Origin: Prorocentrum cordatum
Taxonomy: Eukaryota > Sar > Dinophyceae > Prorocentrales > Prorocentraceae
DNA: 64,000 nucleotides
Direction: 5' to 3'
NCBI GenBank assembly: GCA_963575745.1
Contig: CAUYUJ010011292.1
Coordinates: 327,007-391,006 of the forward strand
Made by a program: the position numbers and the translations under genes. Shown piece after piece: positions 50,095-61,384 of the stretch. A model generated the notes under the pieces. The model was not told the DNA's origin. It searched no databases and saw nothing but the letters and a program-made list of their open reading frames with translations. Every line of letters starts with the position of its first letter. The first letter of the stretch is position 1.

Positions 50095-50775
50095 CTGGGG
50101 CCTGGGTTCTGCGAAACCGTCGCCACTTTTGAGGGTTGCTGGTGGGCCCAGCGGAGTGAGGCACCGCGCGGACTTGAGGTCGACCTCGCCGTCCCGGGGG
50201 GGGGCTGCGATCTGCGAAGCAGCCGACACTTTCGAAGGTTGCTGGTGGGGCCAGCGGAGTAAGGCACCGCGCAGACCTGAGGTAGACCTCGCCGTCCCTG
50301 GAGGGCTGCGATCTGCGAAATTGTTGCCATTTTCGAAGGCTGCTGGTGGGTCCAGCGGAGTGAGGCATCGCGCAGACCTGAGATAGACCTCGCCGTCCCT
50401 GGGGGGGCTGCGATCTGCGAAACCGTCGCCACTTTCGAGGGCTGCTGGTGGGTCCAGCGGAGCGAGGCACCGCGCAGACCTGAGGTACCACGCCGTCCCT
50501 GGGGGGCTGCGATCTGCGAAACCGTCGCCACTTTCGAGGGCTGATGGTGGGTCCAGCGGAGTGAGGCACCGCGCGGACCTGAGTTAGACCTCGCCGTCCC
50601 TGGGGGGGGGCTTCAATTGTCGCCACTTTCGGGGGCTGCTGGTGGGTCCAGCGGAGTGGGGCACCGCGCGGACCTAAGGTTGACCTCGCCGTGCCTGGGG
50701 GGCTGCGATCTGCGAAATTGTCGCCACTTTTGAGGGCTGATGGTTGGTCCAGCGGAGTGAGGCACCTTTCAATTG
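50095..50775. repeat. ~101-bp tandem repeat, about seven copies
   Basis: The unit includes GGGGGGCTGCGATCTGCGAA, CCGTCGCCACTTTCGAGGGC, TGCTGGTGGGTCCAGCGGAG and GAGGCACCGCGCGGACCTGA. Copies start near 50107, 50206, 50308, 50409, 50505 and 50702. It directly follows the 78-bp satellite block. Confidence 0.93.
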
Positions 50776-51577
50776 GTGAGGGTTTAGAAAAAAACAAAAA
50801 TCCAGACCACGAGGGCGCGGATTCGTTTATCTTCGCCGTTCGTGACCATCGGGAGGAGGTGGAGGTTCGGTAGCAAATCATGAGAGCCTGGTTTACCCTC
50901 CTAGCGTCGATTAGCGTCCACTGACGTCTGGGAGTCGATGAGATAGTGCAGAATCAGCGCCAGCTAGCATCAATTGGCGTTGATCTAGCGTCGATCGGCG
51001 TCGATTTAGCGTCGACCCGCAAGAGCCGACAAGACGATGTGGGAGGCTCCCAAGGGTTGCCATCGAAATCGAAGGGGGAAGGGGGAGGAAGGGGGAGGAA
51101 CGGGGAAGATGATGATGAGGAGGAGGAGGAGGAGGAGGAGGAGGAGGAAAGGGGAGAAACGAGGAAGGGCTCCGCGGTCCCTCGCCGGCAGGGAGGAGGG
51201 AGGGGAGCCCAGCCGACCCGGGGCGGCCCCGGCCCGCCCTGCGGGGCGCCCATGGAGCAGCTCGCCTGGGCGCTGCCGGCCCGCCAGAGGGGGGGTGGGT
51301 CGAGCAGCTGGGGGGAGGCGCCCTGGCTCGCACAGTGGAGACCCGTGCCAAGAAACAGCTTGCTGCTTGCCTCCAGGGTGCCGTGGGTTTCTTGCGTTTC
51401 GATAGCCATGGAATGCGTGACGTTCCGACACCAAAAATCAATGGACGTCCTGGAGTCTCAGGGTTGGGTTTCTTGTGGAAGGTTTGTTGTGGACGGGCCC
51501 CTACTGTATGGGCCCACCAGGAAATGCTTTAAGAGCTTGTTTCGAAGGAGAGAAAACGGCATAAACATTTGTTTCCC
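50776..51577. other. Unassigned sequence with short repeats
   Basis: Includes a degenerate AGCGTCGATCGGCGTCGATTT-like ~11-bp repeat at about 50895-51020 and a GGA run at 51117-51148. Otherwise no gene is recognised. Confidence 0.5.
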
Positions 51578-52520
51578 AACCGTCCTGTGGTGTTGGGTCC
51601 TCGTTTTGAAGAGACGTCGCCCCGCGTTCTCCTCTCCTCTCCTCCTCCCCCTCCTCCTCCCACTCCTTCCTTCTCCTCCCTCCTCCCCGTTCTCCCTGCG
51701 TTTCATCCAACCAGTACAACCTTTTTGTGGCCCCATACTAGGGAGCCCCACCGAAGGTCCCAGTGCTACCGTCCGCATGCGTCCCGCACACCCAGTACAG
51801 CGTTTCGCGGCCCTCCTCCCCCTCCTCCCTGCGCTTCACCCATAGGGAGCCCCACCGAAGGTCCCAGTGCTACCATCCGCATGCGTCCCGCACACCCAGT
51901 ACAGCGCTTCGTGGCCCCATAGGGAGCCCCACCGAAGGTCCCAGCGCTACCGTCCGCATGCGTCCCGCACGCCCAGTACAGCGGTTCGTGGCCCCATAGG
52001 GAGCCCCACCGAAGGTCCCAGTGCTACCGTCCGCATGCGTCCCGCAAACCCAGTACAGCGCTTCGTGGCCCCATAGGGAGCCCCACCGAAGGCCCCAGTG
52101 CCCCCGTCCGCATGCATCCTGGAAGCCCAATTTGGCATTTTCACCCACCCAGTGCGGCGCTTCGTGGCCCCATGGGGGGCTCCACCCAAGGCCCCAGTGC
52201 CACCGTCCATATGCGTCCGGGAAATGTAATTTGGCATTTTCACTCGCGCAGTGCAGTGTTTCGTGGCCCCATAGGGAGCTCCACCGAAGTCCCCAGTGGG
52301 TCCGTCCGCATGCGACCCGGAAACCCGATTTGGCATTTTCACTTACTCAGTAGAGCGCTTCGTGGCCCCATAAAGAGATCCACCGAAGCCCTCAGTGGGA
52401 CCGTCCGCATGCGTCCCGGAAACCCAATTCGGCACACCACCCACACAGTACAGCGTTCCCCCCCGCCCAGTGCAGCGCTTCGTGGCCCCATAGGGAGTTT
52501 CACCGAAGCAGATACAATTA
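51578..52520. repeat. Satellite leader copy 2 and 78-bp satellite array, block 2
   Basis: The leader from 51578 repeats that at 48240 (CAACCGTCCTGTGGTGTTGG to CTGCGTTTCATCCA). From about 51700 to 52500 it is followed by about 10 units of the 78-bp satellite, including the AATTTGGCATTTTCAC variants in the same order as the end of block 1. Confidence 0.92.
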
Positions 52521-52566
52521 CGGTACCCACAGCTGCATATGGTTGAGACCTTCGCCAGGATAATTT

Positions 52567-52666
52567 TTGGCGCTCCGCGCGGATTTCTTGGACCCCCCGC
52601 GGCGCCTCCAGCGCCGCCCCTGGCGCGCTCCGCGCGCAGATCCAAGAAATTTGCGCGGAACGCCAA
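52567..52666. mobile_element. Foldback element, family 5 (100 bp)
   Basis: The left arm TTGGCGCTCCGCGCGGATTTCTTGGA-type sequence (52567-52592) and the reverse complement of 52641-52666 match at 23 of 26 positions. The loop is a GC-rich imperfect palindrome (GGCGCCTCCAGCGCC). It is preceded by GGATAATTTTTGGCG, which resembles GGGATAATTTTTGACG at 59574. No target duplication is visible. Confidence 0.7.
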
Positions 52667-52672
52667 CAGTTT

Positions 52673-53870
52673 GTGTGTTATGCCCGTTTTTCTTTCTCCG
52701 ATTGTTGTGGTTGGTACGAATTGTTATTCTTCACGCGACGAGGAAAAGAGGCTGGACCCCTTGATCAGCGTGGTCATGAACGCATCTCTCTCGGGAGGCA
52801 TTTATTTCCTGCCCACCCTGGCACGGACTCAAGCGGCAAGCCACTGGCTCGACCCGATGGTATACGAACAGTGACAAGAAAGATCAGAAGCAGCTTGGGC
52901 AGCGAGCCTGCTACCGCCACAGATGAACACAGGGACCCTTACGGCGACGACCCGGACTACGACCTGGATAAGGTGAGCGAGGAATCTGAAGCGGACGTAG
53001 CAGACGAGCCTGAAGGAAACCCAGCTACAGGCGATGGTCACAACACCGAGACGACGGACGACGAAACATCCAGCGTCACAGACGACAGACCCTGGTTCCT
53101 CGTGCGGATACAGGGGCCAGTGGAGTTACGACAGGTCCTCAGACCGCCGGGCCACGCATTCTCGCGACGACGCCTGGCGTCACCAGGACATGCGCATGGG
53201 AAACGACGGGAGATTCTATCATGGCATACGGGTACCCTTATCCAAGAACCCATTGTCCATCTTTACGATCCCAAGAAGAACGACGGGTCCAAAATGTGCA
53301 AGGCACCACCGCGCACGATCGACTCACAACACTCCTGGGAGTCCGACGGCGCTTTCGCCCTCAGGATGCAGAAAGAGCTAGGCAGCACGTTCAGCGACTT
53401 GTGGTGTGCACCTCACTAACGCCCAGCCGACCTTTGGCCCAGCACTTCAGCCGCCAAGCGCGTGCCGGGTTTTCCTCAACGCCTGGAGGAATGCAGAATA
53501 CGACGTTTACCGCGCCGACCGTATCCTGCGCACCAAGACCAGCTTTCGCAGCCCAACTGACAGGCTCACGGTTGTCAATAACGCCTCCAGCTCAGGAGCT
53601 GCCAGCAGCAGCGGGCCCCCGCCTCCAGGTCCCACGCAGCGGGAGAGCACCCGAGCAAGGGGAAAGGCAAAACGAAAGACGGACCCGATTCACTGGGCAA
53701 GGCTGGGAAGAGGAACCGAGTAACCGAGAGCCCATGGAGTTCATGGCACGAGAAACGGTATCGTCAGTAATAGTGGGCACGGGGCGTCACCCAGTTTCGA
53801 CGAGATACAACTCTATCATCACACCGGGCATGCGGTGCGCCATGCGACTGCGCTGCTAACTCGCTCTCGT
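52673..53870 (+). CDS. Unrecognised coding region, probably frameshifted
   Basis: A 248-codon frame (52673-53419) has an acidic middle (PDYDLDKVSEESEADVADEP) and then DRPWFLVRIQGPVELRQVL and PPRTIDSQHSWESDGAFALR. Other frames in the same span also look coding: WRHQDMRMGNDGRFYHGIRV at about 53185-53245 and VFLNAWRNAEYDVYRADRIL at about 53470-53530. Together they suggest one protein with two or more frame changes. No domain is recognised. It could be a host gene fragment or part of another element. The real start is unknown. Confidence 0.4.
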
Positions 53871-54344
53871 GTGCTTGCGGGGGTTAGCCGCGTTCCCCTG
53901 CTCTCCCTTCCCTTCTGCCTCCTTCGCAGTCTCTGCGGCTCAATGCTGTCGTCAGATTGGCAGCCCACCGTGATTGCCCCTGCCAAGCGTCCCATGGAAG
54001 AGCGCCCGGGATGCTTCGTCGACTGCACCTCCTTGAGGGCTCTTGTAGTAAACTAGTGCGTGGCTAACAAAAAACATGCATTGCCTGCGCCCGCTGGCGC
54101 ATATGGGATGGCGTGCTAGCTCAATGGAGGACTGGAGGACCTCATCATCCGTGAATGCACGCTATTTCGCGGCCGAAAGAGCCCAGCTTTTCCCTGGACT
54201 TCGTGTGGAAAACAATGGCAAGCTGGTGCCAGTGGCGGTTTACTGAGGCAAACTTCGATGCCGAGCGCCGGGCGTGCGCGTTATTTAATCGCTTCGCTCA
54301 TTCCGCCGGCCCATACAGTCTCATGTCTGCCGTTTGCCCGAGGG
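53871..54344. other. Unassigned sequence
   Basis: No gene or repeat is recognised. A short tRNA-like stretch near 54110 was examined and rejected. Confidence 0.4.
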
Positions 54345-54990
54345 CCTGGTGTCAATGCGGCGCTTTGGGGGTTCCTGGGGCCGCTTGGGGGACTCCTGGG
54401 GCGCTCGGGGGGGCATTTGGGGGGCCTCCTGGGGCCGCTTGGGGGACTCTTGGGGGCCTCCTGAGGGCCCCGTGGGGGCCTCTTGGGGCCTCTTAGGGGC
54501 CTCGTAGGGGCTTCTTAGGGCCGAGGGCTCGAAATGTTGTTTCGTGTTCCCTCTCTGGGGCCCCTTTGGGGGCGTTCTTGGGGCCCTCTTGGACCGTTTT
54601 GGAGGCTTCTTGGGCCGTCTTCGAGCCCTCTTGGGCCATCTTGGGGCCCTCTTGGGTGCCTCTTGGGCCCTCTTGGGGCGATCTTGGGGGCCTCTTGGGC
54701 CGTCTTGGGGCGTCGGGAAGCCGAAAAGGTGGAAGCTCCAAAATCTCTCAAAAACCTATGGAAAAACAATGATTTTTGCCTCCGGGGGCCCTATTGGGAG
54801 TGCTCTTGGAGGCCTCTTGGGGCGTCTGGGGGCTATCTTGGGCGTCTTGGAGCGATCTTGTGGCATGTCGGACCCCTCGTGTACCATCTTGGGGGCCTCT
54901 TGGGGGCCTCTTGGCCTTTCTTGGGGCTCTCGGGGACGTCTCGGAGCCCTGTTGGTGCGCTCATGGAGCGCTCGGGGGGACCCGGCCGGG
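54345..54990. repeat. Degenerate CTTGGGGGCCTCTTGGG minisatellite, locus 1
   Basis: Units of about 12 bp (TTGGGGCCGTCT, TTGGGGGCCTCT, TTGGAGGCCTCT) with drift. A unique spacer at about 54715-54785 (GGAAGCCGAAAAGGTGGAAG... AATGATTTTTGCC) interrupts the array. Related spacers occur in locus 2. Trp/Leu/Gly/Pro-rich frames are artefacts. Confidence 0.85.
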
Positions 54991-55465
54991 ACCTGGTCGG
55001 GGTACTTTTCGTCCGGGGACCCCCAGGGGCCGCCCCGCGCGCGCGAACTAGAAAATTGTTAACCAGTTACCGGAGATCTTAGCACGCCTCTGGCCCGTTG
55101 GGCCGGCGAATTGTGCACAGGGTTATGGTGAGCTCTCCTCCTTCTTCTCCTTCCTGCGTCACTGGGATCATGTATTACACCGGGACTGGGTGGTGCGGTG
55201 CTTACTGGTTGCCTTAAGCCGGCGCCCCCCCCCCCGCTGATGGCCGAAAGGGTTCAGTGGGCTCCGATGCTCGTGTCTCCTGCTTCCTATTGCCGCGGCG
55301 GTTAGCTGCCACAACGGGATGCCTACCGTGCCTGGCGCGCAGTTCCCCTCGAGTCCCTCGTTTCACCGGGTCTATCCCACGCGACTGGGGTCGCCGCCAA
55401 TATTGCTGTCCGATGGTGCTCTGACAGCCTGAATTCCATGCAAGGTTCACATTGGGAACGGACGG
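54991..55465. other. Unassigned sequence
   Basis: GC-rich sequence with a C-run at 55227-55236. No gene is recognised on either strand. Confidence 0.4.
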
Positions 55466-55665
55466 CCAGGTGGCCCCTGACCTGCTCCTGTCTGGTGTCG
55501 GCCTCCACTGGTGACCGGGAGGGTTCCGCGAGGTCTCGCTTCGAATTCCGTGCATGACCGCCTTGGGGGTGGGCGGCCAGGTGGCCCTTTGGCTTGCTCC
55601 TGCTTGGTGTCAGCCTCCACTGGTGACCGTTTGGGTTCCGTGGGGTCTCGCTACGGTGCCGTCCT
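55466..55665. repeat. Two-copy ~105-bp tandem repeat
   Basis: GGCCAGGTGGCCC... CTGGTGTCGGCCTCCACTGG... GTTCCGCGAGGTCTCGCT is followed by a close second copy starting near 55571. Confidence 0.8.
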
Positions 55666-56810
55666 CTTCGGTGCGAGGATTTCGGTATGCGTGGCTCTGC
55701 GCGCTCGTCGGCTGCTCTCTCCTACGTGGACTTCGCGTTCGACCTGTGCCTCCGGATGCGCATGCAAGAGGATCAGCCGTTTGCAGTCCTGTATGTGACG
55801 AGGCCGCCCCCTCTTTACTCCGGCGCCGACGCGATGCTGTTGTGCCACCTGCGGCACGGATGTCGCCCCGGAGTGCCTGTCGGACCGGCTAGTTTTTTGT
55901 CGGGCCTTATGCCGACTCATACCGGGTGATCGATCTCTGCGTGCTCATGGTCGCGCCGCCGCGCCATTTTGGCTGCGCCTATTTGATGGTCGCCGCCGAG
56001 ATTTCCACGCCACCGGGTTGCGAGTGCCGCTCTTGGTGTTTCTGAATGACTGCCCGCGCGCTCGCTTCGCTTGCCCCTTCCTTTTACTGCTGCCTAGTCG
56101 CGGCCCGGCTAGTGATCGGACGGCTTTCGACTTGCTTCGCGAGCCCGCAGACCACAAAGTACCCCAGCCAGCCCGCCTCTGCTCCCGCCTCTGGCTCTGG
56201 AGCACCAGGCGCGTGGGAGGCGTTTCACTGCCGTGGCCCCCGTCGCCACGGCGCCCCCTCCCAGCGGCCTCTGCTCTACGCAAAGGCGCCGTCTGGGTTC
56301 CTCTGTTTCCCTCTGCCGCCCTCTCGCTTCCACGGCCCATCCGCCCGCCGCGGCTCTCGGCCTGCGGCGGCCTCCCAACGCCCGCCTGGGGTCCGCGAGC
56401 CTCTCGGTTCGCCCTTTTGTTTCCCGAGCTGGATCAGACACCATCGTCGTCCTGCCGGTTCTGGCGATCCGGTCCCCGCCCGTCGAGCGCCTGCACGCCA
56501 GCTGGCTTATTCACTGGTGTCGCCGCGCGGCTGACCGCCTTCAGTCTGCTTTCGGCGTGCCTGTCCCGCGGCGCGCGCTGCTGACCAGTCGCTGCTCACT
56601 CGTTCCGCCGCCGCCCCCACTGGCTTCGACGCACCTGAAGGCGCCCCCCCTGCTGGGATGCATAACCCTTGCCCCGCTCTGCCCACCGCGCGCTGCCCCC
56701 CGGAGTGGCGCGGGCGCTTGCGGCCCGCTATCCTTCGCGGGGTTGCCTCTCGCCGCGGACACGGGACACCGCACTGCCAGCCAATTGTCGCCATTTTGGC
56801 GTGCACCCCA
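55666..56810. other. Unassigned GC-rich sequence
   Basis: About 1.1 kb with overlapping frames of 60-220 codons on both strands, none with a recognised motif. Codon and residue composition (Arg, Ala, Pro, Ser) is what GC-rich non-coding DNA gives. Short matches to the SL core at 55964 and 56791 were rejected. Confidence 0.4.
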
Positions 56811-56874
<64 letters not shown>

Positions 56875-56876
56875 AT
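56811..56876. repeat. (CTG)n triplet repeat, about 21 copies
   Basis: Pure CTG units without interruption, reading CAG on the minus strand. Confidence 0.97.
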
Positions 56877-57544
56877 GGCACCCCCCCTGTGAGCGTCGCG
56901 CGCCCCGCCCCGGCTTGTCTCACCTCCCGCTGTTCTCCGTTGTCTCCTCTCTCTTCTCTGTTGTGCGAATTTGGGCTTCTTGCCAATCAGCGGTAACTCT
57001 GGACGGCGCGCGGCCTTTCCGCTTGCGCTCGCGATCAAAAAGGTCCCCACCAGCCCATTCAGAAGCCCTGCCCACGAGAGTTGCGGGAAAAAGGAAGAAG
57101 GGACACATCTGGGGAAACAGGGCGAGCAACCAGGATGAACCGAGAGATCTCTGGGAGCAAGGGGGTGGCCTTGGAAGGCCTCTTCGGGCCATCCCTGGGG
57201 GCCGCGTGGGGGCGAGGGGAAGAGGAGGAGGAGGAGGAGGAAGAAGAGGAGGAGGAGGAGGAGGAGGAGGAGGAAGAGGCCCCTTGGACACCTCTTGGGG
57301 TCTCCTGGGAGCTTTTTGGGGGCCTCTTGGAGGGTTTTTGGGGGCTTTGGGGGGCTTCTTGGGTGCTCCTTTGGCCTTCTTAGGGCGTTCCTGTTTTTAC
57401 CTAACATCGAAGACTGATAGGTTTCTAATGGTGTAAAAAGAGAGCAGCACATTACTCCACAGGGGGGTCTGGGCAGCCGTTGGGGAGCCGTTGGGGGCCG
57501 TTGGGGGGCCGTTGGGGTTTGCCGGGGGGGATCGTTTTTCGCAT
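56877..57544. other. Unassigned sequence with a GGA run
   Basis: Contains GGA units at 57222-57280 and a short TTGGGGG-type minisatellite at 57285-57380 related to that at 54345. No gene is recognised. Confidence 0.5.
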
Positions 57545-57975
57545 ACAGTCACACACTTCGTGCTTTTCGATTTCCCAGAACTCCATTCCCGGGCCACATT
57601 CTGAATGCCCGGAGCCAACTGTAGGCCACTTCGTGCTCTTCGACTTCCCAGAACTCCATTCCCGGGCCACATTTTGGATGCCCGGAGCCAACTGTAGGCC
57701 ACTTCGTGCTCTTCGACTTCCCAGAACTCCATTCCCGGGCCACATTTTGGATGCCCGGAGCCAACTGTAGGCCACTTCGTGCTCTTCGAGTTCCCAGAAC
57801 TCCATTCCCGGGCCACATTTTGAATGCCCGGAGCCAACTGTAGGCCACTTCGTGCTCTTCGAGTTCCCAGAACTCCATTCCTGGGCATGATTTTGAATGC
57901 CCGGAGCCAACTGTAGGCCACTTCGTGTTCTTCGAGTTCCCAGAACTCCATTCCCGGGCCACATTTTGAATGCTG
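57545..57975. repeat. 73-bp tandem repeat, six copies
   Basis: The unit is GTGCTCTTCGACTTCCCAGA, ACTCCATTCCCGGGCCACAT, TTTGAATGCCCGGAGCCAAC and TGTAGGCCACTTC. Copies differ at few positions (GAC/GAG, GGATG/GAATG). The last copy runs directly into the GGCTGA array. Confidence 0.95.
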
Positions 57976-59430
57976 AGGCAGGCTGAGGCTGAGGCTGAGG
58001 CAGGCTGAGGCTGAGGCAGGCTGAGGCTGAGGCCGAGGCTGAAGGCAGACTGAGGCTGAGGCTGAAGCAGGCTGAGGCTGAGGCAGAGGCAGGCTGAGGC
58101 TGAGGCAGGCAGGCTGATGCTGAGGCAGGCTGAGGCTGAGGCTGAGGCTGATGCAGGCTGAGGCTGAGGCAGGCTGAGGCTGAGGCTGAAAGCTCAAGGC
58201 AGACTGAGGCTGAGGCTGAAGCAGGCTGAGGCTGAGGCTGAGGCTGAGGCTGAGGCTGAGGCTGAGGCTGAGGCTGAGGCTGAGGCTGAGGCTGAGGCTG
58301 AGGCAGGCTGAGGAGGCTGAGGGCTGAGGCTGAGGCTGAGGGCTGAGGCTGAGGCTGAGGCAGGCTGAGGCTGAGGCTGAGGCTGAGGCAGGCTGAGGCT
58401 GAGGCTGAGGCTGAGGCAGGCTGAAGGCTGAGGCAGGCTGAGGCTGAGGCTGAGCTGAGGCTGAGGCTGAGGCTGAGGCTGAAGCAGGCTGAGGCTGAGG
58501 CTGAGGCAGGCTGAGGCTGAGGCTGAGGCAGGCTGATGCTGAGGCAGGCTGAGGCTGAGGCTGAGGCTGATGCAGGCTGAGGCTGAGGCAGGCTGAGGCT
58601 GAGGCCGAGGCTGAAGGCAGACTGAGGCTGAGGCTGAAGCAGGCTGAGGCTGAGGCTGAGGCAGGCTGAGGCTGAGGCTGAGGCTGAGGCAGGCTGAGGC
58701 TGAGGCAGGCTGAGGCTGAGGCTGAGGCTGCAGGCTGAGGCTGAGGCAGGCTGAGGCTGAGGCCGAGGCTGAAGGCAGACTGAGGCTGAGGCTGAAGCAG
58801 GCTGAGGCTGAGGCTGAGGCAGGCTGAGGCTGAGGCTGAGGCTGAGGCTGAGGGCTGAGGCTGAGGCAGGCTGAGGCAGAGGCCGAGGCTGAAGGCAGGA
58901 GGCTGAGGCTGAGGCAGGCTGAGGCTGAGGCGGAGGCAGGCTGAGGCTGAGGCTGAGGCTGGCTGAGGCTGAGGCTGAGGCTGAGGCAGGCTGAGGCTGA
59001 GGAGGCTGCAGGCTGAGGCTGAGGGGCTGAAGCTGAGGCTGAGGCTGAGGCTGAGGCTGAGGCAGGCTGAGGCTGAAGGCAGGCTGATGCTGAGGCAGGC
59101 TGAGGCTGAGGCTGAGGCTGATGCAGGCTGAGGCTGAGGCAGGCTGAGGCTGAGGCCGAGGCTGAAGGCAGACTGAGGCTGAGGCTGAAGCAGGCTGAGG
59201 CTGAGGCTGAGGCAGGCTGAGGCTGAGGCTGAGGCAGGCTGATGCTGAGGCAGGCTGAGGCTGAGGCTGAGGCTGATGCAGGCTGAGGCTGAGGCAGGCT
59301 GAGGCTGAGGCCGAGGCTGAAGGCAGACTGAGCTGAGGCTGAAGCAGGCTGAGGCTGAGGCTGAGGCAGGCTGAGGCTGAGGCAGGCTGAGGCTGAGGCT
59401 GAGGCAGGCTGAGGCTGAGGCTGTGACTGC
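57976..59430. repeat. (GGCTGA)n array, about 1.45 kb
   Basis: GGCTGA hexamers with regular GGCA and GGCTGAAGGCAGACTGA variants that form a higher-order pattern (the GCCGAGGCTGAAGGCAGACT marker recurs near 58031, 58610, 58760, 59155 and 59310). The minus-strand Gln/Pro/Ser/Ala/Leu frames are artefacts. Confidence 0.97.
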
Positions 59431-59584
59431 GACTGCCGTTGCCACTGCGACTGTCATCGCGAATGCGACTACGACTGCGAGAACAGCAGAATTCTACAAC
59501 TGGATTCTCATCCGAATCTTAAGGGGACTGCTTCCAGATATGCTCCTACACATCGATGTTAGGTTGCTTTGCCGGGATAATTTT
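59431..59584. other. Unassigned linker
   Basis: Short unique sequence between two arrays. It ends with GGGATAATTTTTGACG, similar to the flank of the foldback element at 52567. Confidence 0.4.
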
Positions 59585-59796
59585 TGACGCCGTCGGAAAC
59601 CGTCTTGGGGCCAGTTTGGGTCGTCTTTGGGCTTTCTTGGGGCATATCTTTTAGAGGCCATCTTGGGCGTCTTGGAGGCTTCTTGGGCCGTTTAGGTGCC
59701 CTATTGGGGTGGCCTTGGGGGCCTTTTAGACGATCTTGGGGGCCTCTTGCGCCGACTTGCGCCGTCGGAATGCCGAGAAGCAAATGCACGTTTTTT

Positions 59797-59863
<67 letters not shown>

Positions 59864-60555
59864 GATGTGTGTACATAAACACAGGGGAATCGATGAGTTT
59901 GGCATTTTGTTCGTGCCCTCCTGGAAGACCTCCTGGGCACCTTTTGGGCCGTCTTGGAGGCCTATTGCGGGCCTCTTGGGCCGTATTGCGCCATCCTGAG
60001 GCCATCTTAGGCCGTCTTGGGTGTATCTTTGGCCGTCGTGGAGGCATCCTCGGGCCATCTTAGCAGTGTTGGAGGCCATTTTGGCCGTCCTGGAGGCCTC
60101 TTGGGCCTTCTTGGGGCCGTCTTGGGGGCCTCTTGGGCCGTCATGGGGCCGTTTTGGAGGCCTCGTGGGCGATCTTGGGGGCCTCTTGGGCCGTCGGAGT
60201 GTTAAACATAAGCAAATGCCAGAATATTTCAACCAACCCTAGGGAAATCACTGATTTTGGCATCTTCGGGCCCTCTGGGGGGGCGTCTTGGAGGCCTCTT
60301 GGAGGCCTCTTGGGGGCTTTCTGGGTCGTATTAGGCAATCTGGAGGCCATCTCGGGCCGTATTGGGTGCATCCTGGGCCGTCTTGGAGGCGTCCTGGGGC
60401 CACCTTCGCCGTCTTCGGGGCCATCTTGGGCGTCTTGGGGGCCTCTGGGGCCGTCTTGGGGCCATCTTGGGGCCCTCTTAGGGCTCTCTTGGGGCCTTTT
60501 TGGGAGCCCTGGAAGGCCTCTTGGGGCCATCTTGAAGGCGATCGATCAAAGGAGG
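59585..60555. repeat. Degenerate CTTGGGGGCCTCTTGGG minisatellite, locus 2
   Basis: Same ~12-bp units as at 54345. Two spacers interrupt it: 59760-59920 (AAGCAAATGCACG..., a 60-bp CA run, then GGGGAATCGATGAGTTTGGC) and 60190-60265 (AAGCAAATGCCAG..., then AGGGAAATCACTGATTTTGG). The spacers are homologous, so the CA run has grown inside one of them. Confidence 0.85.
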
Positions 60556-60584
60556 AGATGGTATAACGGTCCCCCCCCCAACAA

Positions 60585-60900
60585 AAAAAGAGGCCACCAT
60601 GGGGCCACAACATGAGTCAAGCCATTCATTTTGGCGTCCAGAGGGCTGGTGGGACAGCGTTCAGCCCCCCCCTCCACCAAAGATGCCACAATGCGGCCAA
60701 AACCTTAGTACAGCAAGGGATTTTGGCCCCCCAGAGGGCTGGTGGGACATTGTTCGCCCCCCCTCCTCCTCCTCCAAAGAAGCAAACATGGGGCCAAAAC
60801 CTTTGTAAAACACATGATGTTGGCTTCCTCGCCGAGGCCGTTTTGGACGCCCTGAAACCTCGCGGGCCCCCCCAAAAAAAGTCCAGGGGAGGGGTAAGGG
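60585..60900. repeat. ~100-bp tandem repeat, three diverged copies
   Basis: The unit includes GGGGCCAAAACCTTTGTA-like sequence, GATTTTGGC and CCAGAGGGCTGGTGGGACA, followed by a C-run and CCTCC. Copies are centred near 60630, 60730 and 60830, with increasing divergence. Confidence 0.75.
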
Positions 60901-61384
60901 AAGGGTAAACCCATGCCCGTAGGGGAAGAGGTTTTTGCTTGTGGAAAAGGGAGAAGGAATCTCGTTAGACCACCTGTCGCCCACAGGACTCGTGGGATTA
61001 GAACAGGTCTCGCTGAGACGGTCTGGTATTAGTCCATCCGCTTCCCGTTCCAAGCACAGTGGTTTTGAGATCAGAACACTGCTTGGTCCTACGAGCAATT
61101 CGTGGTGTAGGCCTTTCGGAATGCCCCTTCGGTCGGTCTCTGCTCAAGTGGAGAGGAGGAGGGTCAGATGATCCGAAGATCGGTGCGATCGAAATGGGTA
61201 CGGAAAATCTAGGCACGACTATTGACAACAGTTTGTTTGCCCATTTTGGATAGGATTCGCTGTCGGCGCTGCCGAGGGCGGTGTTCATTTGAGACAGACG
61301 GCCGCCTGCCTAACAGCGGCCACTCCCGGTTTGGTTTCGGACAACATGTGCGGTTGGGCATTGTACCCATGATTTCAACTATGA
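60901..61384. other. Unassigned sequence
   Basis: Mixed-composition sequence with no recognised gene or repeat on either strand. Frames are under 100 codons. Confidence 0.4.

Noticed and set aside
47405-52520. CRISPR-like regular repeats
   Set aside because: The arrays are continuous tandem satellites without unique spacers, in a eukaryotic genome.
54108-54162. Possible tRNA: TAGCTCAATGG resembles an A box and GCGTGC/GCACGC pair
   Set aside because: No GGTTCGANTCC-like B box, no proper anticodon or T arm, and the span is too short.
55964-55974. Possible further spliced leader relicts (also 56791 and 60076)
   Set aside because: Only 10-11 nt of CCATTTTGGC(T) match and the CTCAAG end is absent.
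57397-59457. 686-codon minus-strand ORF rich in QPQPASASA
   Set aside because: Translation of the GGCTGA array and the 73-bp repeat.
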